Origin: Eledone cirrhosa
Lineage: Eukaryota; Mollusca; Cephalopoda; Octopoda; Eledonidae
NCBI GenBank assembly: GCA_964016885.1
Contig: OZ024743.1
Location: forward strand, 339,079,229 to 339,143,228
DNA: 64,000 nt
Direction: 5' to 3'
The notes beneath the pieces are model-generated. The model was not told where the DNA came from and ran no database searches. It saw only the letters and a list, made by a program, of their open reading frames with translations. The position numbers were made by a program, and so were the translations under genes. Positions 1 through 14,800 of the stretch are shown here, piece by piece (within the stretch, counting starts at the first letter, position 1; the number at the start of each line of letters is the position of its first letter).

Positions 1-3000
1 CAGGCTGTGCTCTAACTAGTTAGTGACAGCCTGTGATCTAACTAGTTAGTGACAGCCTGTGGTCGAACTAGTTAGTGAGGGTCTGTGGTTTAACTAGTTT
101 CAGTCTGTGGTGTAACTAGTTACAGTCTGTGGTCTAACTAGTTATAGCCTGTGGTCTAAGTAGTTAGTGACAGCCTATGTTCTAACTAGTTAGTGACAAT
201 GTATGGTCTAACTAATTACAGTCTGTGTTAAAACTAGTTAGTTTCAGTTTCTGGTTTAATAGTTAGTGAGAGACTGTGGTCTAAATAGTTACAGTCTGTG
301 GTCTAACTACTTAGTAACAGCCTTTGGTCGAAGTAGTTACAGCCTGTGGTTTAACCAGTTAGTGACAGTCTGATGTCTAACTTGTTAGTGACAGCCTGTG
401 GTTAACTAGTTAGTGATAATTTGTGGTCTAACTATTTAGTGAGAGCCTGTGGTCTAACTAGTTAGTGACAGTTTTTGATGTATCTAATTAGTGACAATCT
501 GTGGTTTAACTAGTTACAGCCGTTTGTCTAATTAGTTTGTTACAGTCTGTGATATAACTAGTTAGGGACAGACTGTGGTCTAACTAGTCAGTGACAGTCT
601 GTGGTTTAAATACTTAGTGACAGCCTGTGGTCTAACAAGTAATTGACAGTCTGTGGTCTAACTACTTTGTGACATCCTGTGGTCTAATTAGTCAGTGACA
701 GTCTGTGGTCTAACTAGTTACAGTTTGTGGTCTACCTTGTTAGTGACAGTCTGTGGTCTAACTATTTAGTGAGAGTATGTGGCCTAACTAGTTACAGTTT
801 GTGGTCTAACTAGTTAGTCAAAGCTTGTCGTCTAACTAGTTAGTGACAGTCTCTAGTCTAACTAGTTAGGCCTGTGGTCTAACTAAGAGAAGCCTGTGGT
901 CTAACTAGTTAGTGAGGGTCTGTGGTTTAACTAGTTGCAGTCTGTGGTCTAACTAGTTTCTGACAGCCCCTGGTCTAACTAGTTAGTGACATTCTGTGGT
1001 CTAACTAGTTAGGAACAGCCTGTAATTTAATTAGTTAGCGACAGTGTGTGGTCTAACTAGTTACAGCATGTTGTCTAACTAGTTAATGACAGTCTGTGGT
1101 CTAACTAGTTAGAGGCAGGTTGTGGTTTAACTAGTTAGTGACAGCTTGTGGTCTAACTAGTTAGTTACAGCCTCTGATCTTACTAGTTAGTGACAGCCTG
1201 CGTTCTAACAAGTTAGTGAAAACGTGTGGTCTAACTAGTTAGTGACAGTCTGTGGTTCAACTAGTTAGTGAAAGTCTGGGGTCTAACTATTAACAGACTG
1301 TGGTCTAACTAGTCACTGACAATTTTTGGTCTAACTAGTTAGTGACAGACTGTGGTCTAACTAGTTAGTGACAGACTGTGGTCTAACTAGTTAGTGACAA
1401 CCTGTGGTTTAACTTGTTACAGCCTGTGGTCTAACTACTTAGAGACAGCCTGTAGTCTAACTAGTTTGTGACTGTCTGTGATCTAACTAGTTACAGTTTG
1501 AGGTCTAACTCATTAGTAGCAGTTTGTGGTCCAACTAGTTAGTGACAGTCTGTGGTCTAACTTGTTACACTTTGTTGTCTCACTAGTAAGAGAAAGCTTG
1601 CGGTCTAACTAGTTAATAACAGTCTGTGGTTTAACTACTTACTGACACCCTGCGGTCTAACTAGTTAGTGACAATCTGTTGTTTAACTAGTTAGTGACAG
1701 TTTGTTGTTTAACTAGTTAGTGATAGCCTGTGGTCTAACTAGTTACAACCTGTGGTCTAACTAGTTAATTACAGTCTGTGGTCTAACTAGTTAGAGACAG
1801 TTTGTCGTCTAACTACTTAGTGGCAGTCTGTGGTCTAACTAGTTAGTGATAGCCTCTTATCTAACTAGTTATTGAGTCTATGGTCTAACTAGTTAGTGAC
1901 AGCTTGTGGTCTAAATATTTAATGACAGTCTGTGGCCTGACATGGTATAGGTAGTTTGTGGTCTATCTAGTTAGTGACAATCTGTGTTCTAACTAGTTAG
2001 TGACAGTCTGTGGTTTAACTACTTAGTGACAGTTTGTGGTCTAATTAGTTAGTGACAGTTTGTGATCTAACTAGTTAGTGACAGCTTATGGTCTAACTGG
2101 TTAGTGATAGTCTGTGATTTAACTAGTTAGTGAGAGTCTGTGGTCTAAAAAGTTAGTTACAATCACTGATCTAACTAATAGTGACAGTCTGTGGTCTCAC
2201 TAGTTAGTGACAGTTTGTGGTCTAAATAGTTAGTGACAGTCTATGATTTAACTAGTTAGTGACAGCCTCTGGTCTAACTAGTTAGTGAGAGTCTGTGGTC
2301 TAAATAGTTAGTTACAATCACTGGTCTAACTAATAGTGACAGTCTGTGGTCTCACTAGTTAGTGACAGTTTGTGGTCTAAATAGTTAGTGACAGTCAATG
2401 GTTTAACTAGTTAGTGACAGCCTGTGGTCTAACTAGTTAATGACAGTCTGTGGTCTAACTAGTTAGTGGCAGTCTGTGGTCTAACTAGTTGGTGATAGCC
2501 TCTTATCTAACCGGTTAGTGAGTCTGTGGTCTAACTAGTTAGGGACACTCTGTGGTCCAACTAGTTAGTTACAATCAGTGGTCTAACTAGTTAGTGACAG
2601 GCTGTGGTCTATCTAGTTAGTGAGAGTTTTTGGTCTAAATAGTTAGTGACAGTTTGTGGTCTAACTAGTTAGTGACAGCCTCTGGTCTAACTAGTTAGTG
2701 ATAGACTGTGGTTTAACTAGTTAGTGACAGCCTCTGGTCAAACTAGTAAGTTACAGTCTGTGGTCTAACTAGTTAGTGACAGCATGTGGTCTAACTAGTT
2801 ATTGACATTACCTGGTCTAACTAATTAATGATAGTCTGTGGTCTAACTAGTTCGTGACAGCATGTGGTCTAACTAGTTAGTGAGAGTCCGTGGTCCAACA
2901 AGTTATTGACAGCCTGAAATTTAATTAGTTAGAGACAGTCAGTCGTCTAACTAGTTACAGATAGTGGACTAACTAGGTAGTGAGAGTCTGTGGTCTAACA

Positions 3001-6000
3001 TGTTATTGACAGTCTGTGGTCTAACTAATTAGTGACAGAGTGTGGTCTAACTACTTAGTGACAGCCTGTGGTCTAACTAGTTTGAGACAGTCTGGGATCT
3101 AAATAGTTACAGTTTGCGGTCTAACTAGTTAGTGACAGCCTGTGGTCTAACTAGTTAATGACAGTCTGTGGTCTTACTAGTTAGAGACAGTTTGAGGTCT
3201 AACTAGTTAGTGGCAGTCTGTGGTCTAACTAGTTAGTGATAGCCTCTTATCTAACCGGTTAGTGAGTCTGTGGTCTAACTAGTTAGTAACAGCCTGTAAT
3301 TTAATTAGTTAGCGACAGTGTGTGGTCTAACTAGATACAACCTGTTGTCTAACTAGGCACTGACAATTTTTGGTCTAACTAGTTAGTGACAGACTGTGGT
3401 ATAACTAGTTAGTGACAGTCTGTGTTCTAACAAGTTATTGACAGTCTGTGGTCTAACTAGTTAGTGACAGCTTGTGGTCTAACTACTTAGTGACAGCCTG
3501 TGGTCTAACTAGTTTGTGACTGTCTGTGATCTAAATAGTTACAGTTTGAGGTCTAACTTGTTAGTAGCATTCTGTGGTCCAACTAGTTAGCGACAGTCTG
3601 TGGTCTAACTTGTTACAGTTTGTGGTCTAACTAGTTAGTGGAAGCTTGTGGTCTAACTAGTTAGTGACAGTCTGTGGTTTAACTACTTAGTGACAGCCTG
3701 CGGTCTAACTAGTTAGTGACAATCTGTTGTTTAACTAGTTAGTGACAGCTTGTGGTCTAACTTGTTACAACCTGTGGTCTAACTAGTTAATGAAAGTCTG
3801 TGGTCTAACTAGTTAGAGACAGTTTGTCGTCTAACTACTTAGTGGCAGTCTATGGTCTAACTAGTTAGTGATAGCCTCTTATCTAACTAGTTATTGAGTC
3901 TGTGGTCTACCTAGTTAGTGACAGCTTGTGGTATAAGTATTTAATGACAGTCTGTGGTATAACAATTTAATGACAGTAATTGGTAGAGGTAGTTTGTGGT
4001 CTAACTAGTTAGTGACAATCTGTGGTCTAACTAGTTAGTGACAGTCTGTGGTTTTAGATAGTGAGAGTTTGTGGTCTTACTTGTTAGTGACAGTTTGTGG
4101 TCTAACTAGTTAGTGATAGTCTGTGGTTTAACTAGTTAGTGACAGCCTCTGGTCTAACTAGTTAGTGAGAGTCTGTGGTCTAAATAGTTAGTTACAATCA
4201 CTGGTCTAACTAATAGTGACAGTCTGTGGTCTAACTAGTTAGTGACAGCTTCTGGCCTAACTAGTTAGGGACACACTGTGGTCCAACTAGTTAGTTACAA
4301 TCTGTCTTTCTTGTTAGTGACAGTTTGTGGTCTAACTAGTTAGTGAGATTCTGTGGGCAAACTGTAGTGACAGCCTCTGGTCTAACTAGTTAGTGACAGT
4401 CTGTGGTCTAACTAGTTAGTGACAGTCTGTGGTTTAACTAGTTGCAGTCTGTGTTCTAACTTATTACAGTCTGTGGTCTAACTAGTTAGTGACAGCCTGT
4501 GGTCTAACTAGTTATTGATAGTCTCTGGTCTAACTAGTTAGTGATAGTCTGTGGTCTAACTAGTTCGTGACAGTATGTGGTCTAACTAGTTAGTGAGAGT
4601 CCGTGGTCCAACTAGTTAGTGACAGCCTGTAATTTAATTAGTTAGAGACAGTCTGTGGTCTAACTAGTTACAGACTGTGGTCTAACTAGTTAGTCACAAT
4701 CTGTGGTCTAACAAGTTATTGACAGTCTGTGGTCTAACTAGTTAGTGACAGACTGTGGTATAACTAGTTTGTGACAGTCTGTGATCTAACTACTTAGTGA
4801 CAGTCTGTGGTCTAAATAGTTAGAGACAGCCTGTGGTCTAACTAGTTAGTGACAGTCTCTGGTCTAACCAGTTAGTGACAGTTTGTGGTTTGACTAGTCA
4901 GTGAAAGTATGTGGTCTAACAAGTAACAGCCTGTGGTCTAACTAGTCTGTGACAGTTTTTGGTCTAACTAGTTAGTTACGGACTGTGGTCTAACTAATTA
5001 GTTACAGCCTGTCGTTTAACTAGTTGCAGTTTGTGGTCTAACTAGTTAATGACAGTCTGTGGTCTTACTAGTTAGAGACAGTTTGAGGACTAACTAGTTA
5101 GTGGCAGTCTGTGATCTAAGTAGTTAGTGATAGCCTCTTATCTAACTGGTTAGTCAGTCTGTGGTCTAACTAGTTAGGGAACTCTGTGGTCCAACTAGTT
5201 AGTTACAATCTGTGGTATAACTAGTTAGTGACAGCCTCTGGTCTAACTAGTTAGTGATAGTCTGTGGTTTAACTAGTTAGTGACAGCCTCTGGTCTAACT
5301 AGTTAGTGAGAGTCTGTAGTCTAACTAGTTAGTGACAGTCTGTGGTTTAACTAGTTGCAGTCTGTGTTCTAACTTATTACAGTCTGTGGTCTAACTAGTT
5401 AGTGACAGCCTGTGGTCTAACTACTTATTGACACTCTCTGGTCTAACTAGTTAGTGATAGTCTGTGGTCTAACTAGTTCGTGACAGTATGTGGTCTAACT
5501 TGTTAGTGAGAGTTCGTGGTCCAACTAGCTAGTGACAGCCTGTAATTTAATTAGTTAGAGACAGTCTGTGGTCTAACTGGTTACAGATTGTGTTCTAACT
5601 AGTTAGTGACAGTCTGTGGTCTAACAAGTTATTGACAGTATGTGGTCCAACTAGTTAGTGACAGCCTGTAATTTAATTAGTTAGAGACATTCTGTTGTAT
5701 AACTAGTTACGGTTTGAGGTCTAACTCGTTAGTAGCGGTCTGTGGTCCAACTAGTTAGTGACAGTTTGTGGTCTAACTTGTTACAGTTTGTCGTCTAACT
5801 AGTTAGTGATAGCTTGTGGTCTAACTAGTTAGTGACAATATGTTGTTTAACTAGTTAGTGACTGACTGTGGTCTAACTAGTTACAACTTGTGGTCTAACT
5901 AGTTAATGACAGTGTGTGGTCTAACTAGTTAGAGACAGTTTGTCGTCTAACCACTTAGTGGCAGTCTGTGGTCTAACTAGTTAGCAATAGCATCTTATAT

Positions 6001-9000
6001 AACTAGTTATTGAGTCTGTGGTCTACCTAGTTAGTGACAGCTTGTGGTCTAACTATTTAATGACCGCCTGTGGTCTAATTTGGTAGAGGTAGTTTGTGGT
6101 CTAACTAGTTAGTGACAATCTGTGATCTAACTAGTTAGTGACAGTCTGTGGTTTAACTAGTTAGTGACAGTTTGTGGTCTAACTAGTTAGTGACAGTTTG
6201 TGGTCTAACTACTTAGTGACAGACTCTGGGCTAACTAGTTAGTGAGAGTCTGTGGTCTAAATAGTTAGTTACAATCACTGGTCTAACTAATATTGACAGT
6301 CTGTGGTCTAACTAGCTAGTGACAGTTTGTGGTCTAATTAGTTAATGACAGTCTGTGGACTAACTAGTTACAGAGAGTTTGAGGTCTAACTAGTTAGTGG
6401 CAGTCTGTGGTCTAACTAGATAGTGATAGCCTCTTATCTAACTGGTTAGTGAGTCTGTGGTCTAACTAGTTAGGGACACTCTGGGGTCCAACTAGTTAGT
6501 TACAATCTGTGGTATAACTAGTTAGTGACAGCCTCTGGTCTAACTAGTTAGTGATAGTCTTTGGTTTAACTAGTTAGTGACAGCCTCTGGTCTAACTAGT
6601 TAGTGAGAGTCTGTAGTCTAACTAGTTAGTGAGAGTCTGTTGTTTAACTAGTTGCAGTCTGTGTTCTAACTTATTACAGTCTGTGGTCTAACTAGTTAGT
6701 GACAGCCTGAGGTCTAACTACTTATTGACACTCTCTGGTCTAACTAGTTAGTGATAGTCTGTCGTCTAACTAGTTCGTGACAGTATGTGGTCTAACTAGT
6801 TAGTGAGAGTCCGTGGTCCAACTAGTCCGTGGTCCAACTAGCCTGTAATTTAATTAGTTAGAGACAGTCAGTGGTCTAACTGTTTACGGTTTGAGGTCTA
6901 ACTCGTTAGTAGCGGTCTGTGGACCAAATAGTTAGTGACAGTCTGTGGTCTAACTTGTTACAGTTTGTCGTCTAACTAGTTAGTGATAGCTTGTGGTCTA
7001 ACTAGTTAGTGACAGTCTGTGGTTTAACTACTTAGTGACAGCCTGCTGTCTAACTAGTTAGTGACAATATGTTGTTTAACTAGTTAGTGACAGCCTGTGG
7101 TCTAACTAGTTACAACCTGTGGTCTAACTAATTAGTGACAACCTGTGGTCTAATTAGTTACAACCTCTGGTCTAACTAGTTAATGACAGTCTGTGGTCTA
7201 ACTAGTTAGAGACAGTTTGTCGTCTAACTACTTAGTGGCAGTCTGTGGTCTAACTAGTTAGTGATAGCCTCTTATCTAACTAGTTATTGAGTCTGTGGTC
7301 TAACTAGTTAGTGACAGCTTGTGGTCTAACTATTTAATGACAGTCTGTGGTCTAACTAGTTAGTGACAGTTTGTGGTCTAAATAGTTAGTGAAAATCTAT
7401 GATTTGACTTGTTAGTGAAAGTCTATGGTCTACCTAGTAACAGCATGTGGTCTAACTAGTCACTGACAGTTTTTGGTCTAACTATTTAGTGACAGACTGT
7501 GGTATAACTAATTAGTGAGAGCCTATGGTTTAACTAGTTTCAGCCTGTGGTCTAAATAGTTAGTGACAGTCTGTGGTCTAACAAGTTATTGACAGTCTGC
7601 CATCTAACTAGTTAGTGACAGCCTGTGGTCTAACTACTTAGGGACAGCCTGTGGTCTAACTAGTTCGTGACAGTCTCTGGTCTAAAGAGTTACAGTTTGT
7701 GTGTCTAACTAGTTAGTGACAGCCTGTGGTCTAACAAGTTATTGACAGTCTGTGGTCTAACTAGGTAGTGACGGACTGTGGTCTAACTAGTTAGTGAAAG
7801 CCTCTGGTCTAACTAGTTAAGGACACTCTGTGATCAATCTAGTTAGTTACAATCTGTGGTCTAACTAGTTAGTGACAGTCTGTGGTCTAACTAGTTAGTG
7901 ACAGCCTCTGGTCTAACTAGTTAGTGATAGTCTGTTGTTTAACTAGTTAGTGACAGCCTCTGGTTTAACTACTTAGTGACAGTCTGTGGTCTAACTAGTT
8001 AGTGACAAGCTGTGGTTTAACTAGTTGCAGTCTGTGTTCTAACTTATTATAGTCTGTGGCCTAACTAGTTAGTGACAGTATGTGGTCTAAGTAGTTATTG
8101 ACAGTCTCTGGTCTAACTAGTTAGTTATAGTCTGTGGTCTAACTAGTTCGTGACAGTATGTGGTCTAACTAGTTAGTAAGAGTCCGTGTTCCAACTAGTT
8201 AGTGACAGCCTGTAATTTAATTAGTTAGAGACATTCTGTGGTCTAACTAGTTACAGACTGTGGTCTTACCAGTTAGTGACAGTCTGTGGTCTAACAAGTT
8301 ATTGACAGTCTGTGGTCTAACTAGTTAGTGAGGGACTGTGGTCTAACTAATTAGTGACAGCCTCTGGTCTAACTAGTTTGTGACAGTCTGTGATCTAACT
8401 AGTTACAGTTTGTGGTCTAACTAGTTAGTTTCAGCCGGTGGTCTAATTGCTTAGTGACAGCCTGTGGTATAACTAGTTTGTGACAGTCTGTGGTGTAACT
8501 AGTTAGTGAAAGCCTCTGGCCTAACTAGTTAGTGACAGTCTGTGGTTTAACTACTTACTGACAGACTGTGGTCTAACTAGTTAGTGGCAATCTGTTGTTT
8601 AACTAGTTAGTGACAGCCTGTGGTCTAACTACTTACAACCTGTGGTCTAACTAGTTAATGACAGTCTGTGGTCTAACTAGTTAGTGATAGCCTCTTATCT
8701 AACTAGTTATTGAGTCTGTGCTCTAACTAGTTAGTGACAGCTTGTGGTCTAATTATTTAATGACAGTCTGTGGTCTAACTAGTTAGTGACCGTCTGTGGT
8801 CTAAATAGTTAGTTACAATCACTGGCCTAACTAGATAGTGATAGTCTGTGGTCTTACTACTTAGTGACAGCCTGTGGTCTAACTAATTTGTGACAGTCTG
8901 TGATTTAAGTAGTTACAGTTTGTGGTCTAACTAGTTAGTGACAGCCTGTGGTCTAACTAGTTAATGACAGTCTGTGTTCTAATTAGTTAATGACAGTCTG

Positions 9001-11800
9001 TGGTCTTACTAGTTAGAGGCAGTTTGTGGTCTAAATAGTTAGTGAAAGATTGTGGTTTAACTAGTTAGTGACAGCCTGTGGTCTAATTAGTTACAGCCTG
9101 TTGTCTATCTAGTTAATGACAGTCTCTGGTCCAACTAGTTAGGGACAGTTTGAGGTCTAACTAGTTAGTGGCAGTCTGTGGTCTAACTAGTTAGTTATAG
9201 CCTCTTATCTAACTAATTAGTGAGTCTGTGGTCGAACTAGTCAGTGACAGTCTGTCGTCTAACTAGTTACAGTCTGTGGTCCAACTAGTTGTAGTTTGTG
9301 GTCTAACAAGTTAGCGACAGACTGTGGTATAATTCGTTAGTGACAGCCTGTGATTTAACTAGTTACAGCCTATGGTCTAACTAGTTAGTGACAGTCTGTG
9401 GTTTAAGTAGTTAGTGACAGCCTGTGCTCTAACTAGTTACAACCTGTGGTCTAACTAGTTAATGACCGTCTGTGGTCTTGCTAGTTACACACAGTTTGTG
9501 GTCTAACTAGTTAGTGACAGCCTCTGGTCTAACTAGTTAGTGATAGTCTGTCGTCTAACTAGTCAGTGACAGTTTGTGGTCTAACTAGTTAGTGACAGTT
9601 TGTGGTTTAACTAGTTAGTGACAGCCTGTGGTCTAACTAGTTACAGCCTGTGGTGTAACTAGTTAATGACAGTCTGAGGTCTAACTAGTTAGAGACAGTT
9701 TGTGGTCTAACTAGTTAGTGGCATTCTGTGGTCTAACTAGTTAATGATAGCTTCTTATCTAACTAGTTAGTGAATCTGGGTCAAACTAGTTAGTGACAGT
9801 CTTCCTCTAACTAGTTAATGACAGCCTGTGGTCTAACTAGTTAGTGAAAGTTTGTGGTCTAACCAGTTAGTGACAATCTGTGGTTTGACTAGTTAATGAC
9901 AGCCTGTGCTCTAACTAGTTACAGACTGTTGTCTAACTAGTTAATGACAGTCTGTGGTCTAACTAGTTAGAGGCAGTTTGTGGTTTAACTAGTTAGTGAC
10001 AGTTTGTGGTCTAACTATTTAGTGACACTTTGTGGTCTAACTAGTGAGTGACAGCCTCTGGTATAAATAATTAGTAATAGTCTGTGGTTTAACTAGTTAG
10101 TAACAGCCTCTGGTCTAACTAGTTAGTGACAGCCTGATGTCTAACTAGTTAGTGACAACCTGTGGTTTGACTAGTTAGTAAAAGTCTGTGGTCTAACTAG
10201 TAACAGCCTGTGGTCTACCTAGTCACTGACAGTTTTTGGTCTAACTAGTTAGTGAAAAACTGTGGTATAATTCGTTAGTGACAGCCTGTTGTTTAACTAG
10301 GTACAGCCTGTGGTCTAACTAGTTTGTCACAGTCTGTGATCTAACTAGTTACAGTTTGTGGTCTAACTAGTTAGTGAAAGCTTGTGGTCTAACTAGTTAG
10401 TGACAGTCTGTGGTTTAACTACTTACTGACAGTCTGCGGTCTAACTAGTTAGTGACAATCTGTCGTCTAACTAGTTAGTGACAATCTGTGGTTTAAGTAG
10501 TTAGTGACAGCCTGTGGTCTAACTAGTTACAACCTGTGGTTTAACTAGTTAATGACCGTCTCTGGTCTAGCTAGTTAGACACAGCCTGTGGTCTAACTAG
10601 TTAATGACAGTCTGTGGTCTAACTACGTAGAGGTACTTTGTGGTCTAACTAGTTAATGACAATCTCTGGTCTTACTAGTAACAGTCTGTGGTCTAACTAG
10701 TTAATGACAGTCTGTGGTCTAACTAGTTAGAGGGAGTTTGTGGTCTAACTAGTTAGTGACAATCTGTGGTCTAACTAGTTAGTGAGATTCAGTGGTCTAA
10801 CTAGTCAGTGACAGTTTGTAGTCTACCTAGTTAGTGATAGTTTGTGGTTTAACTAGGTAGTGACAGCCTGTGGTCTAACTAGTTACAGCCTGTGGTCTAA
10901 CTAATTAAGTACAGTCTGTGTTCTAACTAGTTAGGGAGAGTTTGTGGCCTAACTAGTTAGTGGCAGTCTGTGGTCTAACTAGTTAGTTATAGCCTCTTAT
11001 CTAACTAGTTAGTGAGTCTGAGTCTAACTAGTTAGTGACAGCTCCTGGTCTAACTAGTTAGTGACAGTCTGTGGTCTCACTAGTTAGATACAATCTGTGG
11101 TCTAAGTAGTTAGTGGCAGTTTGTGGTCTACGTAGTTAGTGACAGTCTGGTTTAAGTACTTAGTGACAGCCTGTGGTCTAACTAGTTAATGAGAGTATGT
11201 GGTCTAACTAGTTTGAGGCAGTTTGTGGTCTAACTAGTTAGTGACAGTCTGTGGTCTAACTAGTTAATGACAGTCTGTGGTCTAACTAGTTAGTGGCAGT
11301 CTGTGGTCTAACTAGTTAGTGATAGCCTCTTATCTAACTAGTCAGTGAGTCTGGGTCTAACTAGTTAGTGACAGTCTGTCGTCTAACTAGTTAATGACAG
11401 TCTGTGGTCTAAGTAGTTAGATGCAGTGTGTTGTCTAAAAAGTTAGTGACAATCTGTGATCTAACATGTAAGTGATTGTCTGTGGTTTACCTAGTTAGTG
11501 ACAGCCTCTGGTCTAACTAGTTAGTGACAGTCTGTGGTCTAACTAGTTAATGAGAGTCTGTGGTCTAACTAGTTTGAGGCAGTTTGTGGTCTAACTAGTT
11601 TGAGGCGGTTTGTGGTCTAACTAGTTAAAGACAATCTGTGTTCTAACTAGTTAGTGACAATCTGTGGTCTAACTAGTTAGTGACAGTCTGTGATCTAACT
11701 AGTTACAGTTTGTTGTCATACTAGTTAGAGACAGCCTGTGGTCTAACTAGTTAGTGTCAGTCTGTGGTCTAACTACTTAGTGACAGTGTGTGGTCTAAAT

Positions 11801-14800
11801 AGTTAGAGACAGCCTGTGGTCTAACTATTTAGCGACAGTCTCTGGTCTAACTAGTTAGTGACAGCCTGTTGTTTAACTACTTAGTGACAGCCTGCGGTCT
11901 AAGTAGTTAGTGACAATCTGTGGTCTAAATAATTAGTGACAGTCTGTGGTCTAACTAGTTAGTAACAGTTTGTGGTTTGACTAGTTAGTGAAAGTCTGTG
12001 GTTTAACTTATAACAGCCTGTGGTCTAACTACTCTGTGACAGTTTTTAGTCTAACTAGTTAGTGACAGACTGTGGTATAACTAGTTACTGACAGCCTGTG
12101 GTTTAACTAGTTACAGGCTGTGGTCTATCTAGTTAGGGAAGTCTGTGGTCTAACAAGTTAGTGACAGTCTGTGGTCAAACTACTTAGTGAGAATATGTGG
12201 CCTAACTTGTTACAGTTTATGGTCTAACTAGTTAGTGAATGGTTGTCGTCTAACTAGTTAGTGACAGTCTGTGGTTTAACTACTTACAGATAGACGGCGG
12301 CCTAACTAGTTAGTGACAATCTTACGTCTGACTAGTTAGTGACAGTCTGTGGTTTAAATAGTTATTGACAGCCTGTGGTCTAACTAGTTTGAGGCAGTTT
12401 GTGGTCTAACTAATTTGAGGCGGTTTGTGGTCTAACTAGTTAGTGAATGGTTGTCGTCTAACTAGTTAGTGACAGTCTGTGGTTTAACTACTTACAGATA
12501 GACGGCGGTCTAACTAGTTAGTGACAATCTTACGTCTGACTAGTTAGTGACAGTCTGTGGTTTAAGTAGTTAGTGACAGCCTGTGGTCTAACTAGTTACA
12601 ACCTGTGGTCTAACTAGTTAATGACCGTCTGTGGTCTCGCTAGTTAGACACAGTTTGTAGTCGAACTAGTTAGTGATAGCCTCTTATCTAACTAGTTAGT
12701 GAGTCTGTTGTTTAACTAGTTAGTGACAGCCTGTGGTTTAACTAGGTAGAGGTAGTTTGTGGTCTAACTAGTTAGTGAGAGTCTGTGGTTTAACTAGTTA
12801 GTGACAGTTTGTGGTCTAAATAGTTAGTGACAGTTTGTGGTCTAACTAGTTAGTGACAGCCTCTGGTCTAACTAGTTAATGATAGTCTGTGGTTTAACTA
12901 GTTAGTGACAGTCTCTGGTCTAACTAATTAGTGACAATCTGTAGTCTAAATAGTTAGTTATAATCACTGGTCTAACTAGATAGTGACAGTCTGTGGTCTA
13001 ACTAGTTAGTGACAGTTTGTGGTCTAAATAGTTATTGACAGTCTGTGGTTTAACTATTTAGTGACAGTCTGTGGTCTACGTAGTTAATGACAGTCTGTGG
13101 TCTATCTAGTTAATGACAGTCTGTGGTCTAACAAGTTAGAGGCAGTTTGTGGTCTAACTAGTTAGTGATAGTTTGTGGTCTAACTAGTTAGTGACAATCT
13201 GTGGTTTGACTAGTTAATGACAGCCCGTGGACTAACTAGTTACAGCATTTTTTCTAACTAGTTAATGACAGTCTGTGGTCTAACTAGTTAGAGACAGTTT
13301 GAGGTCTAACTAGTTATTGACAGTCTGTCATCTAACTAGTTAGTGACAGCCTGTGGTCTAACTACTTAGCCTGTGGTCTAAAAAGTTTGTGACAGTCTGT
13401 GATCTAACTAGTTATTGACAGTATGTGCTCTAACTTGTTACAGTTCGTGGTCTAACTAGTTAGTGAAAGCTTGTGGTCTAACTAGTTAGTGACAGCCTCT
13501 GGTCTAACTAATTAGTGACAGACTGCGGTCTAACTAGTTAGTGACAACCTGTGGTCTAACCAGTTAATGATAGTTTGAGGTCTAATTAGTTAGTGACAAT
13601 CTGTATTTTGACTAGTTAGTGAAATTCTGTGGTCTAACTAGTAACAGCCTGTGGTCTAACTAGTCACTGACAGTTTTTTTTATCTAACTAGTTAGTGACA
13701 GACTGTGGTATAATTCGTTAGTGACGGCCTGTGGTTTAACTAGTTACAGTCTGTGGTCTAACTAGTTAGTGACAGTCTGTGGTCTAACAAGCTATTGACA
13801 GTCTGTCGTCTAACTAGTTAGTGACAGCCTAGTGGACTAACTAGTTAGTGACAGTAAGTGGCCGAACTTGTTACAGTTTGTGGTCTAACTAGTTAGTGAA
13901 AGATTGTGGTCTAACTAGTTAGTGACAGTCTGTGGTTTAACTAATTACTGATAGCCTGCGGTCTAACTAGTTAGTGACAATCTGTTGTCTAACTAGTTAG
14001 TGAGAGTCTGTGGTTTAAGTAGTTAGAGACAGCCTGTGGTCTAACTATTTAGCGACAGTCTCTGGTCTAACTAGTTAGTGACAGCCTGTTGTTTAACTAC
14101 TTAGTGACAGCCTGCGGTCTAAGTAGTTAGTGACAATCTGTGGTCTAAATAATTAGTGACAGTCTGTGGTCTAACTAGTTAGTAACAGTTTGTGGTTTGA
14201 CTAGTTAGTGAAAGTCTGTGGTTTAACTTATAACAGCCTGTGGTCTAACTAGTCTGTGACAGTTTTTAGTCTAACTAGTTAGTGACAGACTGTGGTATAA
14301 CTAGTTACTGACAGCCTGTGGTTTAACTAGTTACAGGCTGTGGTCTATCTAGTTAGGGACAGTCTGTGGTCTAACAAGTTAGTGACAGTCTGTGGTCAAA
14401 CTACTTAGTGAGAATATGTGGCCTAACTTGTTACAGTTTGTGGTCTAACTAGTTAGTGAATGGTTGTCGTCTAACTAGTTAGTGACAGTCTGTGGTTTAA
14501 CTACTTACAGATAGACGGCGGCCTAACTAGTTAGTGACAATCTTACGTCTGACTAGTTAGTGACAGTCTGTGGTTTAAATAGTTATTGACAGCCTGTGGT
14601 CTAACTAGTTTGAGGCAGTTTGTGGTCTAACTAATTTGAGGCGGTTTGTGGTCTAACTAGTTAGTGAATGGTTGTCGTCTAACTAGTTAGTGACAGTCTG
14701 TGGTTTAACTACTTACAGATAGACGGCGGTCTAACTAGTTAGTGACAATCTTACGTCTGACTAGTTAGTGACAGTCTGTGGTTTAAGTAGTTAGTGACAG